Source: Sphingomonas sp. 1F27F7B
GTDB taxonomy: Bacteria > Pseudomonadota > Alphaproteobacteria > Sphingomonadales > Sphingomonadaceae
NCBI RefSeq assembly: GCF_005503355.1
Contig: NZ_SCMK01000006.1
Span: 175,584 to 239,583 of the forward strand
Length of the DNA stretch: 64,000 bases
Direction of reading: 5' to 3'
Position 1 is the first letter of the stretch. Every line of letters starts with the position of its first letter. The translations under genes were made by a program, and so were the position numbers. Below the pieces are notes generated by a model. The model was not told the DNA's origin. It saw nothing but the letters and a program-made list of their open reading frames with translations, and searched no databases. Positions 7,968 through 17,767 of this stretch are shown in pieces.

Positions 7968-8984
7968 ATGGACGCGCGCAAGGGTATCGGCGGAAGCCTG
8001 ACGGGGCTGGATCTCCGCGCTGAGATCGACCGGCTGCGCAAGGAGCGCAATGTCGTGATCCTCGCCCATTATTATCAGAAGCCCGAGTTGCAGGATCTGG
8101 CGGATTACGTCGGCGACAGCCTCGACCTGTCGCGCAGGGCGGCCGAGACCGATGCCGAGGTGATTGCCTTTTGCGGCGTGCGTTTCATGGCCGAGACCGC
8201 CAAGATCCTTTCGCCCGACAAAATCGTGGTGCTGCCCGACATGGATGCCGGGTGCAGCCTGGAGGACAGCTGCCCGCCCGAGCAGTTTGCGGCTTTCCGT
8301 GCCGCCCATCCGGATCACATCGCGCTGACCTATATCAACTGCTCGACCGAGGTTAAGGCGCTCAGCGACATCATCGTCACCAGCAGTTCCGCAGAGAAGA
8401 TCCTCGCCCAGATTCCGGAGAGCCAGAAGATCATCTTCGGCCCGGATCGCAATCTGGGCGGCTATCTCAAGCGCAAAGTCGGCCGCGACCTCCTGCTGTG
8501 GCCGGGCGTGTGCATCGTGCACGAAGCGTTCAGCGAGACCGAACTGCTCAAGCTCAAGGCGCAGCATCCCGGCGCCCCGGTCGCCGCGCATCCCGAATGC
8601 CCGCCGCACGTGCTCGATCACGCCGATTATGTCGGCTCGACCCGCGGCATCCTGGAATTCTCGCAGACCATGCCGGGCGACACGCTGATCGTCGCGACCG
8701 AGCCGCACATCATCCACCAGATGCAGAAGGCGATGCCGGGCAAGACCTTCATCGGCGCGCCCGGCGCCGACGGCAACTGCAACTGCAACATCTGCCCCTA
8801 TATGGCGCTCAACACGATGGAGAAGCTGTATCTCGCGCTGCGCGACCTCGAGCCGCGCATCGAGATCGAGGAAGGGCTGCGCCTCCAGGCGAAGAAGAGC
8901 CTCGACCGGATGCTGGAAATGGCGGCAGGCACAGTGGGGCAGGGTGACCTGGGTGCGATCGGGGATCCCGCCAGGATCCGCTGA
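7968..8984 (+). CDS. nadA: Quinolinate synthase NadA
   Basis: 338 aa. NadA condenses iminoaspartate with dihydroxyacetone phosphate to give quinolinate, using a [4Fe-4S] cluster. Seen here: the N-terminal [20 protein letters not shown] block, [16 protein letters not shown] and a C-terminal [11 protein letters not shown], which supply the cluster cysteines. GGGAGAGTGAGGC precedes the ATG. nadC lies 1.1 kb downstream on the same strand, but a dioxygenase gene on the opposite strand separates them. No nadB (L-aspartate oxidase) is in the window. Confidence 0.97.
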   Translation: MDARKGIGGSLTGLDLRAEIDRLRKERNVVILAHYYQKPELQDLADYVGDSLDLSRRAAETDAEVIAFCGVRFMAETAKILSPDKIVVLPDMDAGCSLEDSCPPEQFAAFRAAHPDHIALTYINCSTEVKALSDIIVTSSSAEKILAQIPESQKIIFGPDRNLGGYLKRKVGRDLLLWPGVCIVHEAFSETELLKLKAQHPGAPVAAHPECPPHVLDHADYVGSTRGILEFSQTMPGDTLIVATEPHIIHQMQKAMPGKTFIGAPGADGNCNCNICPYMALNTMEKLYLALRDLEPRIEIEEGLRLQAKKSLDRMLEMAAGTVGQGDLGAIGDPARIR

Positions 8985-9017
8985 GGGCATGCCCTTCCGG
9001 AGAACAGGCGTTGCCGG

Positions 9018-10010
9018 TCATCGCCATTCCGGCTGGATGCCCATCTCCGCCGAGTAATAATTCACATATTGCGCGAGCCGTGGCCGGGCCGCCAGATTGG
9101 GGCTGGCGCCGTGCGGGAGATCGTGCCGCCAGATGATCAGGTCGCCGGCGCGCGCGGGCACGCGCACCGCCTGGTCGCTCAGGTCCACCGTCCGCGGGTC
9201 CGTCTCGCCCAGCGCCGCCAGCCAGTCGGCCAGGCGGTGATGAAAGCCGGGAACCAGCTCGAACGCGCCCTGGTCCGCCGCGGTATTCGAGAGATAGAGG
9301 ATGCCCTGGGTCGCGAAGGCGATCGGCGGCACCAGGCTCACGTCCCAGTGCAGCCGCGGTGCGGCGAAGTCGTGGTGGGGGCGGACGGGCGCGTTGAAGC
9401 TCATCCGGTCGATGCGCGGCCACAGGTCGCTCGTGCCCCAGAGCTGGGCGAAGGCCTTGTGCACGCGCGGTGCGCGCCGTGCCGCCTCCAATGCGGGGTG
9501 CTGGAAACGCTGGATCATCAGCCCGTTGGTGCGCGGGCCATACCAGCTCGCCGGATCGTCCGGATCGGCTCCGGCCGCTTCCCAGAGCAGCGCCGCGGCC
9601 GCGGCGACTTGTTCGGGGGTGATCGCGCCGCGCAGGATCGCATAGCCCTGGGCTTCCCAATGGGCGAGGTCCGCCGCGTCGAGCACCGGCGGCATCGCGT
9701 CGATCTCCGCAAGCCGCGCCGCGACTTGCGGCGGGGGCGGAGTGCCATCCAGAGCGGCGTGATAGCGGGCGATCGCAAGCCGGTCGGGCGGCCCCGCCGT
9801 CGCGACGATCCAACGCCGAAAATCTTCGAAATCGGGCTGCTCGAGGCCGAGATATTGCAGCGTCTGCTCCAGCCCCAGCCCCAGTGCGTCCAGCAGCAGC
9901 TTGTCCGCGATCCATTCCCCGGACGGTGACGGCCGATGTGCGACGCGCCGCTCCCAATAAGCGTGCAGCCGGCGGACTTCGGGCATCATGGCGGGTTCGA
10001 TATCGGCCAT
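9018..10010 (-). CDS. Phytanoyl-CoA dioxygenase (PhyH) family protein
   Basis: 330 aa. The C-terminal half is a double-stranded beta-helix of the Fe(II)/2-oxoglutarate type. RLHWDVSL provides the H-x-D iron ligands, and IIWRHDLPHGA followed by RPRLAQYVNYY provides the distal histidine and the arginine that binds 2-oxoglutarate. The first ~110 residues are an extra helical region not needed for the fold. The substrate is unknown. It sits on the opposite strand between nadA and nadC, so a role in NAD synthesis is not implied. Confidence 0.88.
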   Translation of the reverse strand: MADIEPAMMPEVRRLHAYWERRVAHRPSPSGEWIADKLLLDALGLGLEQTLQYLGLEQPDFEDFRRWIVATAGPPDRLAIARYHAALDGTPPPPQVAARLAEIDAMPPVLDAADLAHWEAQGYAILRGAITPEQVAAAAALLWEAAGADPDDPASWYGPRTNGLMIQRFQHPALEAARRAPRVHKAFAQLWGTSDLWPRIDRMSFNAPVRPHHDFAAPRLHWDVSLVPPIAFATQGILYLSNTAADQGAFELVPGFHHRLADWLAALGETDPRTVDLSDQAVRVPARAGDLIIWRHDLPHGASPNLAARPRLAQYVNYYSAEMGIQPEWR

Positions 10011-10130
10011 GGCGGCCAGCCTGCCCCGCGCGCCGGGTTTCAGTCAATTCGAGTTGCGACCGATCCTGCGCGGTCCTGCGCGCCGTCCACACCCCCTTGC
10101 CGTCCGCGCAGACTGTGCCACAAGCGCGCC

Positions 10131-10991
10131 ATGTCTCAAGTCTTCGCGCTCCCGGGATTCGATCTCGACGCCTTCGTTGCCGCCACGCTCGCCGAGGATC
10201 TGGGCGACAAGGGCGACATCACCTCCGCCGCGGTGATCCCGGCCGATGCGGTTTTCGCCGGCGTGATGGACAGCCGCGATGCGATCACCGTTGCGGGCCT
10301 GCCCATCGCCGAGGCCTTCTTCCGTGCGCTCGATCCCCAGGTCGAGATCGAGCGGCTGGTCGAGGATGGCGACAGCGTGGCGCCGGGGACCGATCTGATG
10401 CGGTTGCGCGGGCGTGCGCGCGCGCTGCTCACCGCCGAGCGCTCCGCTCTCAACGCCGTGCAGCATCTCTCGGGCATTGCCACCCTGGCGCGAGCCTATG
10501 TCGATGCCATGGCGGGGACGGGCGCCACGCTGCTCGATACGCGCAAGACGCTGCCCGGCCTGCGCCGGCTGGAGAAATATGCGACCCGCATGGGCGGTGC
10601 GACCAACCATCGCATGGGCCTGTGGGATGCCGCGATGATCAAGGACAATCACGTCGCGGTCGCCGGATCGGTGGCCGAGGCGGTGCGCCGCGCCGTCGCC
10701 GCGGGGATCGAGCGCATCATCGTCGAGGTCGACCGGATCGACCAGATCGAACCCGCGCTCGCCGCGGGCGCGACGCATCTGCTGCTCGACAATATGGAGC
10801 CGGAGACGCTGTGCGAGGCAGTCGCGCTGGTCGCGGGCCGGGTGCCGACCGAGGCGTCGGGCGGCGTGCGGCTCGACACGATTCGTGCGATCGCCGAGAG
10901 CGGCGTCACTTATGTCAGCGTCGGCCGGCTTACCCAGTCGGCACCCGCAGCCGATATCGGCCTGGATTTCGCGCCGGAGGGCGCAGCATGA
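10131..10991 (+). CDS. nadC: Nicotinate-nucleotide diphosphorylase (carboxylating) NadC
   Basis: 286 aa. It converts quinolinate and PRPP to nicotinate mononucleotide, the step after NadA. Characteristic blocks are EDLGDKGDIT near the N-terminus, RSALNAVQHLSGIAT, LDTRKTLPGLR, GGATNHRMGLWDAAMIKDNH and the C-terminal ASGGV. The ATG at 10131 fits the family start; upstream in-frame sequence lacks homology. Its stop overlaps the start of the RNase T2 gene, suggesting cotranscription. Confidence 0.97.
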   Translation: MSQVFALPGFDLDAFVAATLAEDLGDKGDITSAAVIPADAVFAGVMDSRDAITVAGLPIAEAFFRALDPQVEIERLVEDGDSVAPGTDLMRLRGRARALLTAERSALNAVQHLSGIATLARAYVDAMAGTGATLLDTRKTLPGLRRLEKYATRMGGATNHRMGLWDAAMIKDNHVAVAGSVAEAVRRAVAAGIERIIVEVDRIDQIEPALAAGATHLLLDNMEPETLCEAVALVAGRVPTEASGGVRLDTIRAIAESGVTYVSVGRLTQSAPAADIGLDFAPEGAA

Positions 10992-11710
10992 TGCGCAAGC
11001 TGGTTCTCGGATTCCTGGGCACGGGGCTCGCGCTCCTGCCCGGCATCGCCTCCGCCCAGGCGATGATGTGCCCCATGCCCGGCAAGATCGAGCGGCCGCG
11101 CCCCGATCTGCCCGGCGCGAAGGAGCCGCGCCGCATCATGCCAATCGGCTCCTATACGCTGGCGCTCACCTGGAGCCCCGGCTTCTGCCGTGCGCATGGC
11201 GACGAACCGGAGAATCGCTTCCAGTGCCGCCAGGGCGCGCGCTTCGGCTTCACGCTGCACGGCCTGTGGCCCGATGGCGAGATGCGGAGCTGGCCGCAAT
11301 ATTGCGCGAACACGCGCATTCTGCCGCCCGCGCAGATCAAGTCGATGCTGTGCACCACGCCCTCGGCGCAGCTGATCCAGCACGAATGGGCCAAGCACGG
11401 CACCTGCACCACGATGTCGCCGGCTGCCTATTTCGGCACGGCGAAGCGGCTCTACGACGCGGTCCGTTATCCCGACATGGATCGGCTTTCGCGCGGCGAC
11501 CTGACCGTCGGCGAGTTCAAGGCGCGCTTCGCCGAAGTGAATCGCGGCATTCCCGCCAATGCGATCCGCGTGACGGTGACGCGCGAGGGGTGGCTCGACG
11601 AGCTCTGGCTCTGCCTCGACAAGGGGCTGCGCTATGAGGCCTGCCGGCCCGGCACCGGCGGCGCGGCCGATCGCAGTGCGCTGAAGATCTGGCGGGGTGG
11701 GCGGCGCTAG
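10988..11710 (+). CDS. Secreted ribonuclease T2 family protein
   Basis: 240 aa. An N-terminal signal peptide ends near ASAQA at about residue 22. Both catalytic signatures are present: FTLHGLWPDG (CAS I) and HEWAKHGTC (CAS II), with their histidines. The cysteine content fits disulfides in the periplasm. RNase T2 enzymes cleave RNA with little base preference and probably serve phosphate or nucleotide salvage. The ATG at 10988 overlaps the nadC TGA; a second ATG follows directly at 10991. Confidence 0.95.
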   Translation: MMRKLVLGFLGTGLALLPGIASAQAMMCPMPGKIERPRPDLPGAKEPRRIMPIGSYTLALTWSPGFCRAHGDEPENRFQCRQGARFGFTLHGLWPDGEMRSWPQYCANTRILPPAQIKSMLCTTPSAQLIQHEWAKHGTCTTMSPAAYFGTAKRLYDAVRYPDMDRLSRGDLTVGEFKARFAEVNRGIPANAIRVTVTREGWLDELWLCLDKGLRYEACRPGTGGAADRSALKIWRGGRR

Positions 11711-11817
11711 GCCGGATCCCGCATCCGGGTCATGGGCCTGGCCGCGCGAGCCCGGCAGGTGAAATCCCGCATTGCGAGCCGGCGCCGGGAGCATGTCCTT
11801 CCCCGAGGCGCCACGCG

Positions 11818-12255
11818 CTAGCGGTGATGGACCGTCGCGGTGCCCGGGTGATGCCGGTCGAGATGGCGCTTGATCAGCCGGAGGTTGCGGGTGTTCGATC
11901 GGAAGAGGAAGTCCGCCGCGTCGCCCACCACCGGCACCAGCCCGATCAACCAGTCGAAGCCGACATTGCCGACCATGCGCATCATCGTCGTCGCCGGCAT
12001 CTTCAGGTTGCGCGCCTCCCAGACGATATAGAGACCGAGCAGCGCCGCGATCAGATCGCCGCCCACGGGCACCAGGCCCAGAATCGCGTCGAGACCGACC
12101 TTGGCCTTGGTGCCGGGAATGGGAACGCTGCGCTCGAGCAGATGCTCCATCATCTCGATTCGCCGGCGGACGTCCGCCGCATGCGATCCCAGCGGCAGCG
12201 CCGCGGCTGCCGCCTTTGCCCCCGAAGCCATCCGCGTCGTCCTCGCCACGTTCAC
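11818..12255 (-). CDS. DUF4112 domain-containing protein
   Basis: 145 aa. The pattern IPGTKAKVGLDAILGLVPVGGDL, a hydrophobic stretch, then NVGFDWLIGLVPVVGDAADFLF is the DUF4112 signature, with two glycine-rich hydrophobic segments that probably associate with the membrane. Function is unknown. The GTG at 12255 overlaps the stop of the upstream solute-binding protein gene (GTGA), which favours this start; an ATG at 12231 would shorten it by 8 residues. The two genes are therefore likely translated together. Confidence 0.85.
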   Translation of the reverse strand: MNVARTTRMASGAKAAAAALPLGSHAADVRRRIEMMEHLLERSVPIPGTKAKVGLDAILGLVPVGGDLIAALLGLYIVWEARNLKMPATTMMRMVGNVGFDWLIGLVPVVGDAADFLFRSNTRNLRLIKRHLDRHHPGTATVHHR

Positions 12256-13715
12256 CTCGTCTCGTTGCGCAGGTGGTTCAACGGGTGCCACGCGCGAGCG
12301 TTCCCCTGCCAGGCCTGCAGCCGCAGGGCGACGATAGACCATCGGAAGGGCTGGGCGATAGGGATGAAAGCGCCGTCCGCGGTGAGCGCGGCATCGGCCT
12401 CGGCGATGCGATGGGCCCGGGCGTAGAGGTCCGGCGCGTCGCGCCCGGCATCGATCAGCGTCTGCGCATCGCTGGAGCAGGCCTGGCAGGCGGTGGCGAC
12501 GAACCACCGCGCACTGTCATAGGGCGCGACGGCATCGACGAGGCGCAGGTCCGCGGGCGCGTTGGTGGCAGCGCGGACCGGGTTGAGCCCGATCGCATAG
12601 AACGCCTCGGCCAGCCGCGACCAGACGAGCGTGGCGCCAGGCCCGGCGGGCAAGGCGATGCGCATGGTGACCGGGCCGGGATGCGCCCGCCGCCAGCCGG
12701 CGACTGCGGCCCGCGCGCTCTGCCGGCGCTGATCGAGGTCGAGCGCCGCCCAGGCGGGCTGCGCAGGCGGGCTGGCCGAATCGAGCTGTATCGGAAGCAG
12801 GGTCTCGACGGGCGTCCAGTCCGGATGAATCTCGTGGACCAGCGTCGCGCGGTCGATCGCCATGGCGATCGCGGCGCGATTGGCCGGATCGGCGAGAAAC
12901 CCCTCGCGCGAGACGACCGCCAGGCCGAACAGCCCCAACGCATTGTCGAGCTTCACATTGGGTGCGGCGATACCCGAGGCCGTCACCAGCGGCCAGTCGA
13001 TGAAGCTGCCGCCCAGCACCAGGTCCGACTGGCCGTCGCGGAAACGGGCAAGCGCCACCGCCGCGCGCTCGCCGTGGAATTGCAGCGTCTCCTGTGGGCG
13101 CGGCGCGGCGCCGTCGTCGGCCGTGTCCGGATCGGGCGCCGGCCGCAGCAGCACGCTCGCCCGGTGCTGGATGGCGCGGAACGGGCCGCTGCCGTCGAGT
13201 CTGTCCAGCCGGAACACTGCCATTTCAGGCTGGGCGAAGAGCTTTAGCAGATCGGGCCGAGGGCGTTTCAGTCGCACCTCGATCACCTGCGGTGTCATTT
13301 CGACGATCTCGTCGATGACTGCGAGGAAGGGAGAGAGCGCGTTGCGCGAGCGTGGCGCGATCGTGCGGCGCAACGTTCGCACCACCTGTTCGGCGGTGAC
13401 CGGCTCGCCATCGGGCCAGGTCGCATCGTCGCGCAGGCGGAAGATGTAGCTGCGCCCGTCGTCGATCACGATCCAGCGCTCGGCCAGTCCCGGCTCGATC
13501 TGTCCGGCGGCATCGAACCGCACCAGGCCCTGGGCGGTCGCGCCGAGCAGCACGCGGCGGGCGGGATCGAGCGCTCCGGTGTCGGGATCGCCGAGTGCGC
13601 TGCCCGAGCCGATCGCGCTGACGACCACTGCGGTGTCGTCGCGTCGCTGCCCCGCGCCGCCGTCGCAAGCCGATAGCGCGATCAGGGGCAGCAGGCAGAG
13701 GAGGCGAGGGGGCAT
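12252..13715 (-). CDS. ABC transporter substrate-binding lipoprotein (family 5, peptide/nickel type)
   Basis: 487 aa. The start MPPRLLCLLPLIALSACDGG gives a lipoprotein signal with lipobox LSAC. Family-5 blocks follow: GLVRFDAAGQIEPGLAERWIVIDDGRSYIFRLRD spans about residues 62-95, then WPDGEPVTAEQVVRTLRR. Family members bind peptides, nickel or other solutes for an ABC importer. No permease or ATPase genes are next to it, so it is an orphan; its partner is only DUF4112. Upstream in-frame sequence to 13928 lacks homology and is not included. Confidence 0.88.
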   Translation of the reverse strand: MPPRLLCLLPLIALSACDGGAGQRRDDTAVVVSAIGSGSALGDPDTGALDPARRVLLGATAQGLVRFDAAGQIEPGLAERWIVIDDGRSYIFRLRDDATWPDGEPVTAEQVVRTLRRTIAPRSRNALSPFLAVIDEIVEMTPQVIEVRLKRPRPDLLKLFAQPEMAVFRLDRLDGSGPFRAIQHRASVLLRPAPDPDTADDGAAPRPQETLQFHGERAAVALARFRDGQSDLVLGGSFIDWPLVTASGIAAPNVKLDNALGLFGLAVVSREGFLADPANRAAIAMAIDRATLVHEIHPDWTPVETLLPIQLDSASPPAQPAWAALDLDQRRQSARAAVAGWRRAHPGPVTMRIALPAGPGATLVWSRLAEAFYAIGLNPVRAATNAPADLRLVDAVAPYDSARWFVATACQACSSDAQTLIDAGRDAPDLYARAHRIAEADAALTADGAFIPIAQPFRWSIVALRLQAWQGNARAWHPLNHLRNETR

Positions 13716-13864
13716 CAGGTAAATCCGGCTGGGCGGAAACGGGTGTATGATCGCCGGCCGCCGCTGCCAACCCCTGCGGCACCGCAGCGATTCGCTGCGG
13801 TGCGGGAACCATCGGTGCGTGCGAGGCATTTCACCACCATTCCTTTGAAAGGGGAGTGTGTACG

Positions 13865-14098
13865 ATGCGTATTCTCGGTAAGGTCGCGGCTTTCGCTGCG
13901 CTGTTCTCTTTGGCTGCCGTGCCGGCACTCGCCGCGCCTGGAACCGCGGCGTCGAAACTGTCGCTGCGTTCGTCGACCGGGGCCAAGCACAAGTCGGATA
14001 TCGGCGGCGCGCCGATCATCGCGATCATCGGCATTGTGGCGATCGTGGCGGGCGGCGTGATCATCGCCACCCAGGACGACAAGCCCGACAGCCCCTGA
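13865..14098 (+). CDS. Small secreted/membrane protein, hypothetical
   Basis: 77 aa. A signal peptide of about 22 residues ends ALA. A polar middle follows, then a C-terminal hydrophobic segment APIIAIIGIVAIVAGGVIIAT and a short acidic tail DDKPDSP. No family is recognised. AAAGGGGAG lies about 10 bp before the ATG at 13865; a GTG at 13856 is possible. Upstream, GGAAC (13805-13809) followed 17 bp later by CATT is one base away from an EcfG-type promoter, which is only weak evidence for stress control. Confidence 0.75.
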   Translation: MRILGKVAAFAALFSLAAVPALAAPGTAASKLSLRSSTGAKHKSDIGGAPIIAIIGIVAIVAGGVIIATQDDKPDSP

Positions 14099-14108
14099 AA
14101 GGCGCGGG

Positions 14109-14213
14109 CCGGACCGCGGGACTCGAACCCGCACGTCCCCGAAGGGCGGAAGATTTCAAGTCCGGGCAATGGTGAGGCAAGAGATTGCCTTGCCGCTCGG
14201 CACGTCTCTCCGG
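14109..14213 (-). pseudogene. Degenerate tRNA-Ser(UGA)-like sequence
   Basis: Read on the minus strand, 14166-14109 looks like the 3' half of a class II tRNA: anticodon-arm-like CCGGACTTGAAATC (UGA), a short variable arm around TTCG, a perfect T arm GCGGG-TTCGAGT-CCCGC (14132-14116) and an acceptor-like GGTCCGG (14115-14109). Upstream, 14213-14187 contains CCGGAGA and a D-arm-like GCCGAGCGGCAAGGC, but about 19 extra bases separate it from the anticodon stem. The acceptor pairs in only 5 of 7 positions and no CCA follows. I read it as a decayed tRNA or tRNA remnant rather than a working gene. Confidence 0.4.
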
Positions 14214-14470
14214 CCGGTTCCCGTATATTGCCGGCAAGGCCGGCATATGGCCCGAAGTAGCGATCCTCCGGCGCTTCCCGCGATGCCCGTCGCGGCCGAA
14301 TGCCGAACCGGCGCGCCAAGGTCGGCGATGCGCCGCGCGCCTTTCCGGGGCGGCGGAAATTCCATTTCACCTTCCCTTGCGCGGATCCGGTCAGGGGCGC
14401 GGCGTCGAAGCCGAGGAACGCCATAATTGGCGTCGTCATCCGAAGGCGGCCGTCAACCGCTTTTCGGACC
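14214..14470. other. Intergenic region without a recognisable feature
   Basis: Only small palindromes such as GCCGGC-AAG-GCCGGC are seen. A reading frame running through this region into the tRNA-Leu gene on the plus strand is an artefact of the antisense tRNA sequence. Confidence 0.6.
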
Positions 14471-14775
14471 TGGTGCGGGCGGGGGGACTCGAACCCCCAC
14501 AGGCCTTGCGGCCTTACGGATTTTCTTACCAGCTACGGCTTTCGCCGCCGCCCGGATGGGCGTTTGTGGTCTGGACTATCCCTTCACCTTGCCCTGCGGA
14601 TGCAGGGGGTAGGTGCTGCCCGTCTAGTCTCTACACCTTCCCGTTTCCGGGCTTGGCTCGGGATTGCCATCTGACAGGGTTCCCCGAATTTGAGCAGTTC
14701 TACTGCGCGGGTTTCCCCGCGAGCACTCAAGTCTTTGTCTAAGTCCGGTGCGTCTACCAATTTCGCCACGCCCGC
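14471..14775 (-). tRNA. tRNA-Leu(UAA) interrupted by a group I intron
   Basis: The 5' exon (14775-14741, 35 nt) has acceptor GCGGGCG and a D arm with AATTGGTAGACGC, and ends ...CCGGACTT. The 3' exon (14524-14471, 54 nt) starts AAAATCCG and has variable arm AAGGCCGCAAGGCCT, T arm GGGGG-TTCGAGT-CCCCC, acceptor CGCCCGC and encoded ACCA. Joined, the anticodon loop is CTTAAAA, anticodon UAA, and the mature tRNA is 89 nt with all arms paired, apart from a C27-U43 mismatch at the outer end of the anticodon stem. The intron splits the anticodon after U34, the same position as in cyanobacterial tRNA-Leu(UAA). Confidence 0.93.
14525..14740 (-). ncRNA. Self-splicing group I intron (IC3-like) within tRNA-Leu(UAA)
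   Basis: 216 nt with no open reading frame. Core elements in order on the minus strand: P1, where exon ACUU pairs with intron GAGU (14728-14725), giving a U-G pair at the 5' splice site; the P-like element AAATTCGGGGAACCC (14691-14677); the Q-like element GGCAATCCCGAGCCAAGCC (14668-14650); the R/S element AGAGACTAGACGG (14632-14620); AAGGGATAGTCCAGA further on; and a terminal G at 14525. This matches the tRNA-Leu introns of cyanobacteria and plastids closely in layout. Splicing activity is inferred. Confidence 0.9.
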
Positions 14776-15015
14776 ACGGCCGAGGACGCTATAGCTGGGG
14801 GCGGATTCCCCGCCAAGGGCGATTGCGGTCCGGCGACACCGAGCGGCCGCCAAGCGGCGCGGGAGTGTCGTCGAGATCGAAAGCCATGGCGGGCGCGGCC
14901 GAACATAAGGCGCGCCGCGCCGTCCGGCGTCGATGATTTCGAACTCCGGGTCCGCCACATCCGTGCGCATCCACGCGAGCGCTTGGAATCCCCGGCGTCA
15001 CGCGGTGCGCATTGC

Positions 15016-15294
15016 TCAGACGTTGAGCTTGATGCGCATTTCCTTGCCGGGCTTGAAATAGGGAACGCGCTTGGCGTCCACCTCGACCGTCTCGCCCGTA
15101 CGCGGGTTGCGGCCGACGCGTGCATCGCGCGCGCGGGTGGAGAAGGCGCCGAAGCCGCGCAGTTCCACGCGGCCATCTTGCTGAAGCCGGCCGACGATCT
15201 CGTCGAAAAAGACCGACACGATCTTCTCGACCTCGCGGACCGAAAGGCCCGGATTGTCCTGCACCAGCAACTGAACCAGTTCCGAGCGGATCAT
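15016..15294 (-). CDS. ihfB: Integration host factor subunit beta
   Basis: 92 aa, a DNA-bending HU/IHF-fold protein acting in recombination, replication and transcription. It begins [11 protein letters not shown]; the DNA-binding arm includes RNPRTGE followed by the [11 protein letters not shown] tail typical of IHF-beta. A TTG at 15300 is in frame two codons upstream, but AAGGGAGGG is placed correctly for the ATG at 15294. It follows rpsA on the same strand, the usual aroA-cmk-rpsA-ihfB order, although a terminator separates the two. Confidence 0.95.
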   Translation of the reverse strand: MIRSELVQLLVQDNPGLSVREVEKIVSVFFDEIVGRLQQDGRVELRGFGAFSTRARDARVGRNPRTGETVEVDAKRVPYFKPGKEMRIKLNV

Positions 15295-15421
15295 CCGCAA
15301 CCCTCCCTTTGCGCACGCGGACCTGCGGTCTTCCGCGTCAGCGCTAGTCCCTGACGGGCTCTGTAGCCCCGTTCACCAACCTGCATCAACCCGCAGATTG
15401 GCTATTAACCTATGATATTCG

Positions 15422-15459
15422 GGAATAAACGAAACGGGGAGCGGTTTTGCCGCTCCCCG
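15422..15459 (-). terminator. Rho-independent terminator after rpsA
   Basis: CGGGGAGCGG (15435-15444) and CCGCTCCCCG (15450-15459) form a perfect 10-bp stem with a 5-nt loop. On the minus strand it is followed by TTTCGTTTATT. It lies 10 bp after the rpsA stop. Confidence 0.9.
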
Positions 15460-15468
15460 CACGGTATC

Positions 15469-17181
<1,713 letters not shown>

Positions 17182-17486
17182 AAGGGTTTCAGTTCCTAAT
17201 CATGTTGTTTCCGGCCGGTCGGTTGGATCCGACGGTCTTTGGGCCAGACTCGCCGCGGCGGCCGATCGCCGGTCGCGGCATCCATTGTGCGGGAGCAAGC
17301 GAAGGAAGCAAGACGCCGGTGAAAGCGAAAACGGCGCGTGAGAGTCTCCCCTCCGCGCCTTCCTCCGCGGACACCCGCCCGCTGGACGCGCGCGCTCTAG
17401 CCGAAACTGCCGATATCCGCAAGCATTGCAGAGCGGCGCGCGGGATGCGACCTGCGGATTCCGAGGCCGGGTCGCGAGGAATGAAG
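17182..17486. promoter_or_regulatory. Divergent promoter region of rpsA and the small gene at 17487
   Basis: 305 bp between two divergent genes. It must contain the rpsA promoter and a 5' leader on the minus strand. No riboswitch, clear hairpin array or small gene could be identified by eye. Confidence 0.4.
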
Positions 17487-17759
17487 ATGGAATATGACAG
17501 CCAGCGTTTCACCAATGCCGAGATCGTGCTGGACGGCAACACCTTCCGCAATTGCACCTTCAACGAAGTGGTATTCGTCTATTCGGGCGGGCCGGTGGAA
17601 ATGGCCGATTGCGGCATCGAACGCTTCTCGATGAAGTTCGACGGCGATCTCGCCCAGGGGCTGTTCACGCTCTACCAGCTGTTCGGCACCGAGGGCATGC
17701 TCCAGATCATCCGCGGCTTCACCCAGCCGACCGAGGGCGAGATCCAGATCGATATCTAG
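17487..17759 (+). CDS. Hypothetical small protein
   Basis: 90 aa, soluble, beginning MEYDSQRFTNAEIVLDGNTF. The pattern of short alternating segments (FRNCTFNEVVFVYSGGPVEM) looks like a pentapeptide- or beta-helix-like small fold, but I do not recognise the family. GAGGA lies 6 bp before the ATG at 17487; the ATG at 17481 directly abuts it, so the later start is preferred. It lies antiparallel between cmk and rpsA and faces the cmk stop with only 8 bp between them. Confidence 0.75.
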   Translation: MEYDSQRFTNAEIVLDGNTFRNCTFNEVVFVYSGGPVEMADCGIERFSMKFDGDLAQGLFTLYQLFGTEGMLQIIRGFTQPTEGEIQIDI

Positions 17760-17767
17760 CGGGCGTG

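Noticed and set aside
8985..9017. Possible nadA terminator or shared nadA/dioxygenase terminator
   Set aside because: Only 33 bp, with no clear stem and T-run.
13805..13830. EcfG promoter before the 77-aa gene at 13865
   Set aside because: The -10 part reads CATT instead of CGTT, at N17 spacing. It is too weak to call as a feature and is only noted in the gene entry.
14525..14740. Possible homing endonuclease inside the intron
   Set aside because: 216 nt is fully taken up by the ribozyme core; no open frame of useful length remains.
14185..14742. A 185-aa plus-strand frame containing GGLEPPQALRPYGFSYQLRL
   Set aside because: A classic false protein produced by reading antisense through a tRNA-Leu gene. 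The tRNA and its intron fully explain the region.
14584..14970. A minus-strand frame containing GVAKLVDAPDL
   Set aside because: Another well-known false frame, from the sense 5' half of tRNA-Leu and the intron.
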